Shown one piece after another: positions 57,270-64,000 of a stretch of 64,000 bases of DNA. Source of the stretch: Orientallactaga sibirica (Eukaryota > Chordata > Mammalia > Rodentia > Dipodidae); NCBI GenBank assembly GCA_036365145.1, contig JAEOAD010000035.1, positions 3,529,001 to 3,593,000 of the forward strand. The letters run 5' to 3'. How positions within the stretch are numbered: position 1 is the first letter of the stretch; each line of letters starts with the position of its first letter. The notes under the pieces were generated by a model. The model did not search any database, was not told the DNA's origin, and saw nothing but the letters and a program-made list of their open reading frames with translations. A program made the translations under genes and the position numbers.

Positions 57270-57480
57270 AGGAGGGTGAAGAGATGGCTTAGCCATTAAG
57301 GCACTTGCCTGCAAAGCCTGAGGACCCAGGTTTGAGTCCCCAGAACCCAGGTAAGTCAGATGCACATGGTGGCGCATGCATCTGGAGTTTGTTTGCAGTG
57401 GCTAGAGGCCCTGCATAGTGTACCTATTCTCTCTCTCTCTCTTCAAATAAATAAATAAAAATAAAAGTTATTTAAAACAT
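57270..57480 (+). mobile_element. tRNA-derived SINE
   Basis: Head ggagggtgaagagatggctt, body gcatctggagtttgtttgca, CT tail and aaataaataaataaaa end. Confidence 0.9.
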
Positions 57481-57868
57481 GAATAAAAAGACACAGGAAA
57501 GCAGCCTGAGTGTGGGTTCAGATGGCCTTGGACCTGACCTACTCACTCACTGGTTGTGAGGACTTAATCTGGAGTTCAGTTTCCTATTGTTCAGGTGTTT
57601 TGCCTTCAAAGAGAAGCCAGCTAAATGCTGTGACATGTGAGCACTATTTTGTATGGACAAAAGCACATTTTTAAGTCATTCCACCTTTGTCTCTATTTGA
57701 TAAGCAGTTTGGGGGTCTTTGAAGTCTGTTTATCAAATAAGAGGCATTACTAGGGTTCCTATTTGTTTATACATTAATAGTTGTTCGAGTAAAGTTACAG
57801 CTCCCCAAGCTCACTTCCCTTAATGTCCAAATTAAACAAACTATAAGGCTAATTAAATTTCTCACTCA

Positions 57869-58172
57869 GCCTGGAGAGTTGGCTCAGCAGTAAACTGTGC
57901 TTCCTGCGCCAGCATGAGGGCCCCAAGGGGGCCAGGAGTTTAAACCTGCCCAAGTTTAAACCTTCAGATCCCACATAAAGCAGCTGGGTGTGGCCACAGG
58001 CGCTTGTAACTCCGGACCCGTGGGGGAGAAGGGACCAGAGAATATGGAGCCCCACTAGTTCCAGAATCAGTAAAACACAAGAGGATAGAGTGGGCCTCCC
58101 TATGCCCCACTCCAGCCACCGCAAGCCAGTGACCCCAGCCGCAGGGATCCCAGCACGTGCATACATCACACA
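57869..58172 (+). mobile_element. B4-like composite SINE
   Basis: tRNA-type head (agcctggagagttggctcag) followed by a B1-like part (agctgggtgtggccacaggc, cttgtaactccgga) and a CA-rich end. Confidence 0.6.

Positions 58173-58212
<40 letters not shown>
58173..58212. repeat. (CAT)n microsatellite
   Basis: About 13 perfect trinucleotide units. The minus strand reads as poly-Met or poly-Asp in short ORFs, which are artefacts. Confidence 0.97.
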
Positions 58213-58213
<1 letters not shown>

Positions 58214-58429
58214 ATCATAAATAAAACTTCTCACTCGCTCTGGGGGTTTACCATTAACTCAATTACCTCTTGATGCTCCTGCCTCCACCGCCATCGTGCT
58301 CCCATTACAGGTGTGCACCCTCCACACTCAGTTTATGCGGTGGCGGGGATAAAACCCAGGACTTCGTGCACGCTACACACTGAGCTTATAACCCTAGCCC
58401 TGAATATTTGCATTTCCATGACCACACCC

Positions 58430-59180
58430 TCGCCAGCGCCCCCCCCGGCCATCTTCACCACCAATACCTTCTCTGCCAGTTTTGAGCGTGGCTTTAGGCT
58501 CACTTGCTGGCGGTCGCCGTGAGCGTGGGTGTGCCGTGCGCGCCTGGAGCAGAGTGGGGCTAGCAGGTGCCCTGCTGGGGGCGCAGCGGCCGCCGCAATC
58601 CCCGGCCCCGCGGGCAGGGGGCGCCGCGAGCGAGTGCAGGGCCTCGGAGCGCAGGTTGGCGCCCTGGTTCAGCGGCCCCGGAGCTCCGGCGCGGGCGGCA
58701 GCATGACGGTGGGCGCCCGGCTCCGAAGCAAGGCGGCGAGCAGCCTGGCGCGCCGGGGGCCGCGGGGCCGGGCGCACGACGACGAGGCGGATGCCATCCT
58801 GGAGCACGCCGAGGGCGGCGACGACGACGCGGAGGCAGGAGCTGAGGCCGGGGCCGGGCGGCGCGCGGGGACCCCAGGCGCGCGCAGGGTGCACATCGCG
58901 GTCCTGCCCGAGCGCTACGAGCCGCTGGACGAGCCTGCGCCCGGCGACAAGCCCAAGAAGAGGTACCGCCGCAAGCTGAAGAAGTACGGCAAGGTAGGGA
59001 CCCCTACCCCTGCGTCGGCCGAATCCTGGGTGCGCTGGATGGCATGCATGCCCCACCCCCGAGGCTGGCGAGTCCCCAGCATGCTCAGGCAGGACGCGAA
59101 CCCGTGGCCCCCAGAGTCGCTTGTCGCTGGGAGTCCCCAGAACGCCCAGGCAGGACGCGAACCCGTGGCCCCCGAATCGC
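58430..59180. promoter_or_regulatory. CpG island / C1orf115 promoter and exon 1
   Basis: CpG density rises sharply from about 58430 and is highest at 58500-59000, in a window otherwise poor in CpG. It spans the first coding exon and its donor. A YY1-like ggccatctt lies at 58447-58455. No convincing TATA box was seen, which fits a CpG-island promoter. The exact transcription start is unknown. Two near-identical GC-rich segments lie within 59070-59190. Confidence 0.85.
58703..58993 (+). CDS. C1orf115: C1orf115 (RDD1) exon 1, N-terminal 97 residues
   Basis: The exon encodes [20 protein letters not shown], an acidic Ala/Gly/Glu/Asp-rich middle ([20 protein letters not shown]), [18 protein letters not shown], and the basic end [13 protein letters not shown]. 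The donor is AAG|gtaggg at 58994. From memory this matches the human C1orf115 N-terminus ([30 protein letters not shown]). Human protein is about 142 residues, with a hydrophobic C-terminal segment encoded by a second exon not found here. C1orf115 is reported to affect drug sensitivity and the ABCB1 transporter. The start is chosen by homology with A at -3, although the frame is open upstream to 58529. Confidence 0.93.
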
Positions 59181-59195
59181 TTGTCGCAATTAGGT
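59076..59195 (+). repeat. Short tandem duplication (about 61 bp, 2 copies)
   Basis: The segment ccccagcatgctcaggcagg + acgcgaacccgtggccccca recurs as ccccagaacgcccaggcagg + acgcgaacccgtggcccccg about 61 bp later, followed in both by ga(g/a)tcgcttgtcgc. It lies just after the exon 1 donor. Confidence 0.9.
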
Positions 59196-59452
59196 GACTT
59201 GCAGAAGATGATCCAGCTTGGAAGTGAGGAGTTAGGGAGGTGGGGGGCTCAAAGTGACTCTGTTTTCCCGCGGCATCCCCACCAGGCTGTCCCAGCAGGG
59301 ACATGTTCCGTGGGTCTGGCACAGATGCCAAGGTCATCTCCGCACATGGCCCCTATGGAGTCTCCTTTTCTCGTGGTGGTGGTGCGGGGTGGGAGGGAGA
59401 GGGGAGAGGAGGTCGCAGTTCTTTTCCAGGGAACAAGAGCCCAAAGTTAGGG

Positions 59453-59790
59453 CAGGGGAGATGACTCAGTTCATGATTGCCACCGCAGGAGTGAGGACTT
59501 GAGTTCGGGTCCCCAGCACCCACATAACCCTGGCAGCCCACCCGCTGTAATGCCAGAACCTGGGAGGTGGATTTCTAGGGCAAACTGGCTGGCGAGACTA
59601 GCGTTGTGAGACAGGTCCGTGTTCAAATAAGACACCCTGACTCAATAAATAAGGTGGAAGACAGAGGAGGAAGACGCCTGTGGCAACTTCTGGCCTCTAC
59701 ACTTGTGCATGTACACACGTGCGTGCCCACACACATGAAAATGCATGCACATGCGCACACACCGACTGCACACATACACACGAAGAGCCT
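59453..59790 (+). mobile_element. B4-like composite SINE
   Basis: Head gggcaggggagatgactcag with gagttcgggtccccagcacc, then a B1-like body and a CA/TG-rich tail ending gcacacacaccgactgcac. Confidence 0.6.
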
Positions 59791-60244
59791 AAGGTCAGGA
59801 AGAAGCCATAGCTGCTGTCAGCCTGCCCATCGTGTCCTGGCCGAAGTCCACTGGCCCCGCCTGGTTTATTGTCCAGTTATCTGTGTCCTTTAGTGGCCTC
59901 TTTCATGCCTGAAGGCATTTGGACCTTAGGGTTATTTTCTCTTGAAGGATAGATACGTCAGCGGCAGTGGTTGATATACACTCAACTGAAGGATGAGGAC
60001 CCGGCTAGAATTAGTCACTTCTTTTCCTGGTGGCAGCTGAGCACAAAGAAGTCACCGGTTGCTTCTCCCATAGTGAATTAATTGGTGGCCAGAAAACTTC
60101 AGTTTGAGGGCTGGTATTTGGCAAGGTTTGGGGCGCGGGGGGTGGGGGGGTGCTCACTTTCTTTTTGTGAATGCGCAAGAGTGAAAAATGAATACTTCAC
60201 AGCGCAGAAGGGGAAGATTTCTCCAGAGAACCATCAAGGGTGGA

Positions 60245-60350
60245 GCCTTCCCATCTAATCCCAGTTATACTGGAAGGTGAGGCAGGAGGATTCAAAGTAG
60301 AAGCCCAGTCTGGGGTATATAACAAGACCTTGTTGCAAAAGGGGGAAAAA
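60245..60350 (+). mobile_element. Degenerate B1-like SINE
   Basis: ctaatcccagttatactgga, ggtgaggcaggaggattcaa and ataacaagaccttgttgc in B1 order. Confidence 0.55.
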
Positions 60351-60599
60351 AATCTCACCAGTGCTGACAATGAGATACCACACCGCACTCACGAGGATCA
60401 ATACTCCAAAAAACATGCCAACACGACACGATGTTAGCTGAGGATGTGGACAAAGTAGGGGCTTTATGGGGGGTTGGGAGTGTAAAATGGTGCGACTGCT
60501 ATGGAAACTAGCGGACTCTCCTCACAAAGTTGAACGTGGACCTACCCTATGAGCTCACAGTGTGGCTTCTAGATATATAACCAGAAGAACTGAAAACAG

Positions 60600-60766
60600 G
60601 GCTGGAGATGGAGTGGAAGACTTGCCTGGCATGCCCAAAGCACTGGGTTCCATCCATGGTGTCGCCTGTAATGCCAGCACTCAAGAGGTAGAGACAGGAG
60701 GATCTAGAGGTCAGGATCCATAGCAAGTTCAAATCCAGCCTGTGTAGTCTCAAAAAAAAAAAGTAA
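60600..60766 (+). mobile_element. B4-like SINE (ID plus B1) in old L1
   Basis: ID-like head gggctggagatggagtggaa with gcactgggttccatcc, then B1-like tgcctgtaatgccagcactc, A tail. Confidence 0.75.
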
Positions 60767-60859
60767 GGGAGGAAGGGAGGGAGGGAGGGAGGATGATAAA
60801 GGAATTGAACATAGCCACTCAAATATGTTCACAGAAGTGTCATTTGTCAATAGTCAGAG

Positions 60860-61132
60860 GGGACAAAAGAGCTGGGAAGACAGCTCAACAAGTAAACACG
60901 TTTTCCCATAAGCATGAGGTCCTGAGAGGGCCTGTGACTGCCCGGGTGTGAGGACGCACGTAAGCAACTGGGCATGGCCACGCCTGTGACACCAGTGGGG
61001 AGCAGAGACTCAGGACTACTACAGCTTCACATTAGAGAGAGACATCCTCTCAAGCAAACACAGATGAGTGACAGAGGGAGGACACTTGATGTTCTCTGGC
61101 CTGTAAGCACATCTGCACATGCACGTGTATAC

Positions 61133-61175
<43 letters not shown>

Positions 61176-61195
61176 ACACACACACACACAGGTGT
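60860..61195 (+). mobile_element. B4-like composite SINE with (CA)n tail
   Basis: Head agagctgggaagacagctca, B1-like part gggcatggccacgcctgtga, and a long (CA)n run at 61134-61190. Confidence 0.6.
61134..61190. repeat. (CA)n microsatellite
   Basis: About 28 CA units with one TA interruption near 61171. Confidence 0.97.
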
Positions 61196-62224
61196 AAACA
61201 CCCCAAAGACCCGTGAGTGGAAGGCTGGATAAACAAAATATGACATGTACACACTGTGGAATATTCTTCAGCCATGAGCAGGAACAAGCCGGCTTGTTGC
61301 CGCATGATGGACCCTCCAGCAGCACGATGCTCTGTGACCCACACGGTTCGGTTTCTGGGATTCCCTTTATCTGAAACATCCAGAATATGGAAGTGTAACA
61401 GAACGCAGATTGGTGGCTTTCAGAAACTGGGGGAAGGAGAGATAGAGACCTTCTGAGAAGATGGACGTGTTTGGGAGTTAGGCAGAAGTGGTGGCTGCAC
61501 GCTATAAATGTATTTGATGTTTCTGCATTGACCACTTGAAAGTGGTGACTTTCTATAATCCAAAAACAAGGATTTTGACAGGCGGAAGGGATGTTGTCCA
61601 TGGTGATGGGAACACAGAAGTAGATACAGGAACGCTCCTGAATGTTACATTAGCAGATACGCCCAGACGGTCAGGAGAGGTGGCATTCCCACGGGAGGGA
61701 TCAGGAGTCACTTTAGTTTCTTTAGAGGAAGCAACCAGGTGACCTGTTTTTGCCAAGAAGCTACAAGAGCAGTGATGTCTTGGGTAGAAATGTGGAGGCT
61801 CATATCATTTTGGTGCCCCAAATAAGGAGACATCTGCAAATAGCTTCACGTTATTTTCTTTAGCCCAGTACCTCTTAAAGTCTCTGCTGCTTCACCCAAG
61901 CCTCTTCCTGCTTCTATTTAAGGAAAGGGTGTTTGCCTTTATGCAACCAGAAAGGGAGGGGCTCACTCTCCCACCCCCACGGGCCCACCCTTATGCTAAG
62001 CGGATCCAGCCTCCTGGAAACCTTTGAGCCCAAGAGTCTTGTGGAGATTAAGTTTCCCAGTTGATTTTTAAGTAACACTAATGGCATTCCTATGGTGCAT
62101 GCATTGTTGTTAAAATGCTCTTTGCTGGGCTCTGAAGAGAGGAAGGAACACCAGTTTTCTGTGCTCCACGGGATGCCCGATGCCTGCTTCCTTCTGTATA
62201 TTACATGTCTCTGAGGACTAAAGC

Positions 62225-62330
62225 TCTAATTATCCCCCGTTCACAGTGCAGGAAATGAAGCACTTGTTCAGGGCACCAGGACACATGCTGCAGCAGAAGT
62301 GAGCAGGCGCCTGTCCAGGCCCTTCCCTGC
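62225..62330 (-). repeat. Probable MIR relic, antisense
   Basis: taattatcccccgttcacag, tgcaggaaatgaagcac and agggcaccaggacacatgct in reverse MIR order. Confidence 0.55.
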
Positions 62331-62487
62331 AGAGTCGTGGGTGAGGGCTGGAGCATGCTTCAGAATATAGCTTACGTTATAATAATAGGCCACCCCACAG
62401 ACACCCTGAAGAGTCACAGGGAGAGGTGTGGCTTAGGAAAGCTCAGCTTTGTCAACTAGGAGAGGCGAAATAGAAAGTGTGGAAGAA

Positions 62488-62560
62488 GCCAAATGTGGTG
62501 GGACAGGCCTGCCACTCTGGAAGCTGAGGCAGGAGGAAGATGAAAAGTTTGAAGCCACAT
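62488..62560 (+). mobile_element. Possible B1-like fragment
   Basis: Weak match: ccaaatgtggtgggacaggc then gaagctgaggcaggaggaag. Confidence 0.4.
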
Positions 62561-62765
62561 CATCACGGCATCATGCCTGGGGGGACGGAGTCGCCAGGCC
62601 TCAGCCCTCCACAAGGAGTTATTGGCAGGTAATGGCTGCTGTGGGAAGCAGAGGCCTATGATCCTCAGTGGTGTGGCCACTAGTGAGGGGTCTGTGCGCT
62701 GGTAAACAACGCCCCTCCCCACCCATGCTCATGCAAACAACTCTGCTTAAAAAGCGGGTCTCTGG

Positions 62766-62767
<2 letters not shown>

Positions 62768-62798
<31 letters not shown>
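62768..62798. repeat. (CA)n microsatellite
   Basis: About 15 CA units, followed by alternating purine-pyrimidine gcgcacgcgcgtg. Confidence 0.95.
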
Positions 62799-62801
<3 letters not shown>

Positions 62802-62939
62802 CGCACGCGCGTGACATCAAAGCACGTAGGAAGGGGACAAGGGAAGGGAAAAGGGAGTTGAATGTGATCAAAATACATTGTATACAAACATAAAACATAT
62901 CAAAAATAAATTCACTGATTTTTTAAAAATATTTTTTAA

Positions 62940-63188
62940 TTTTTTTTATTTTTGGAGAGAGACACAGAGAGAGACAGACAGAGAGGGAGAGGAAGACAGA
63001 GAATAGGCACGTCAGAAGCCTCTCAGCTGCTGTGAACGAACTCCAGATGCATGCGCCCCCTTGTGGTCAAGTACGGCATTGCGTTCTTGTGTCACTGCAT
63101 CTGGCTAAACGTGGGACCTGGAGATTGGAACTGGCGTTCTTAGGCTTAGGAGGCAGGCGCCTTAACCACTAAGCCATCTCTCCAGCCC
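62940..63188 (-). mobile_element. tRNA-derived SINE, antisense
   Basis: Reverse copy: GA-rich tail, body cagctgctgtgaacgaactc and gcatctggctaaacgtggga, then head ccactaagccatctctccag. Confidence 0.94.
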
Positions 63189-63189
63189 T

Positions 63190-63340
63190 CATGTGCTCCA
63201 TTCTTATCTCATGGTACAGATGAGGAAACTGAGGCAGTGAGAGAGGGCCAAGCCCAAGATTACACAGCCAGTAGGTGGCCAGGCAGCTTTCCTGTCTGGT
63301 TGTCTGGCACTAACGGCCTGCAACTTTAGCCCCTACTTAA
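63190..63340 (-). repeat. MIR relic, antisense
   Basis: Clear reverse MIR core: acagatgaggaaactgaggc, agtgagagagggccaagcc and gattacacagccagtaggtg. Confidence 0.85.
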
Positions 63341-63537
63341 AACATGAGGACATTTCTTCTCCTCCTACCCCCCTCTTCCTCCTTTTGTGATGCTGGCCTG
63401 ACCTAGAACCTTGACCATGCCAGGCACATGTGCTGCCAATGAGCTATATTCCCAACCCTTTGATTATGGAGATATGTGGTTCAGGCTGGCCTCAAACTGT
63501 TTTCTCATTCTCTTGTAAAAAAAAAAAAAAAAAGTCA

Positions 63538-63774
63538 GGGTTGGAGAGATGGCTTAGTGGTTAAGCGCTTGCTTGTGAAGCCTAAGGACCCTGGTTTGAG
63601 GCTCGATTCCCTAGTACCCATGTAAGCCATATGCACAAGGTGGCGCATGCATCTGGAGTTCGTTTGCAATAGCTGGAGGCCCTGGCACACCCATATTCTC
63701 TCTCTCTCTCTCTCTCTCTGTTTCTTTCTCTGTCTGATGCTCTCAAATAAATAAAACAACTTAAAAAATATATT
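63538..63774 (+). mobile_element. tRNA-derived SINE
   Basis: Head gggttggagagatggcttag, B-box-like ttgaggctcgattccc, (CT)n and aataaataaa tail. Confidence 0.94.
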
Positions 63775-63880
63775 TTTATCTGGATTTCATTCGCAGCAGC
63801 TGAGAGGCTGCTGGCGCACCCATCTCTATCTGTCTTTCTCTCCTTCTCTCTCTGTCTCTCTCTCTCAAAAGAAAAAAAAG
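63775..63880 (+). mobile_element. tRNA-derived SINE, 3' fragment of second subfamily
   Basis: Only the right half (tctggatttcattcgcagca, gctgagaggctgctggcgca, CT-rich tail). It follows directly on the previous SINE. Confidence 0.8.
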
Positions 63881-64000
63881 AGAGAATAGAGCACATGAGT
63901 AAATTCCTATGGAAGTTCGAGACTCCTCCTGGCTCATCTCCAGTAGCTGGCAAGAGTTTTGCCACCCTCTGAGTGGCTGAACAGGGGCCCCGGTTGTTGT

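Larger units (their letters stand above)
39300..58430. other. MARK1-C1orf115 intergenic region
   Basis: It is repeat-dominated: a SINE cluster (39.4-44.7 kb), a long sense L1 (47.2-52.8 kb), further SINEs (52.9-54.0 kb), an L1 3' relic, a MaLR LTR (56.4-56.7 kb) and B4-like SINEs. No gene is supported. Stretches with nothing recognised include 39620-39940, 41560-41840, 44740-46680 (except a minus-strand open stretch at 45661-45864), 46760-47060, 54800-55370, 56700-57260 and 57480-57860. Confidence 0.75.
60355..61560 (+). mobile_element. Ancient L1 3' end, split by SINEs
   Basis: Sense L1 pieces at 60355-60600 (caatgagataccacaccgca, gctatggaaactagcg), 60775-60860 and 61200-61560 (gctggataaacaaaatatga, ggaatattcttcagccatg, gaagatggacgtgtttggga). 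Two B4-like SINEs separate them. Confidence 0.75.
58994..64000 (+). other. C1orf115 intron 1 (start)
   Basis: Begins gtaggg. It holds B4-like SINEs (59453-59790, 60600-60766, 60860-61195), a decayed L1 (60355-61560), MIRs (62225-62330, 63190-63340), tRNA-SINEs (62940-63188, 63538-63880) and CA repeats. Nothing recognisable was seen at 59180-59450, 59800-60240, 61570-62220 or 63345-63530. No second exon was found. Confidence 0.7.

Noticed and set aside
57964..58218. Poly-Asp / poly-Met peptides
   Set aside because: These are products of the (CAT)n microsatellite.
58394..59056. 220-codon minus-strand frame opposite C1orf115 exon 1
   Set aside because: It is an antisense shadow of GC-rich sequence in the CpG island, where stops are rare. 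No family match was seen.
61050..61601. 183-codon minus-strand frame rich in Cys and Val
   Set aside because: It reads through the (CA)n microsatellite and old L1 sequence.
58994..64000. Second exon of C1orf115
   Set aside because: I looked for a short hydrophobic C-terminal coding segment with an acceptor in the right phase and found none; it probably lies beyond the window.

Overview
This window is mammalian nuclear DNA, most likely from a rodent. It has short spliced exons in long introns, CpG-depleted sequence with one CpG island, and dense interspersed repeats. The SINEs are rodent types: B1-like (7SL-derived) monomers, an ID-like tRNA-derived element, ID+B1 composites resembling B4, and a very abundant tRNA-derived SINE with a CT-rich tail. 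The wording of the B1 and tRNA SINEs suggests a jerboa-like (Dipodidae) species. That is inference from memory and was not tested.

Positions 1-39,300 (+ strand) hold the 3' two thirds of MARK1, a microtubule-affinity-regulating Ser/Thr kinase. Twelve coding exons run from the exon with the catalytic HRD motif (2075-2131) to the stop codon at 37035-37037. They splice in frame to 630 codons plus stop. If the human length of 795 residues holds, the window covers residues 166-795: the kinase C-lobe with T-loop Thr215, the UBA domain, the spacer with the aPKC-type site Thr613, and the C-terminal KA1 domain. The 5' exons lie to the left of the window. The 3' UTR appears to run to about 39.3 kb.

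The MARK1 introns carry most of the unusual DNA: a 4.66-kb array of 48-50-bp units (20,064-24,726), a 44-bp purine-rich array (14,174-15,001), a 72-bp array (1,022-1,325), a 32-bp array (27,628-27,784), a 5S rRNA pseudogene (6,546-6,634), a 4.7-kb antisense L1 (28,412-33,092), and older L2, MIR, L1 and MaLR LTR relics.

Positions 39,300-58,430 are intergenic. They hold a cluster of young SINEs with clear target-site duplications, a second long but dead L1 in the opposite orientation (47,212-52,830), another MaLR LTR and simple repeats. No convincing gene was seen there.

From 58,430 a CpG island covers exon 1 of the gene called C1orf115 (RDD1) in human, which lies downstream of MARK1 on the same strand in human too. 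Only exon 1 (97 codons, 58,703-58,993) is present. The rest of the window is its first intron, filled with B4-like SINEs, a decayed L1, MIRs and CA repeats.

I found no new multi-gene system. The features most worth a second look are the large intronic minisatellite, the splice-site peculiarities of MARK1 and the inverted L1 pair that brackets the MARK1 3' end.
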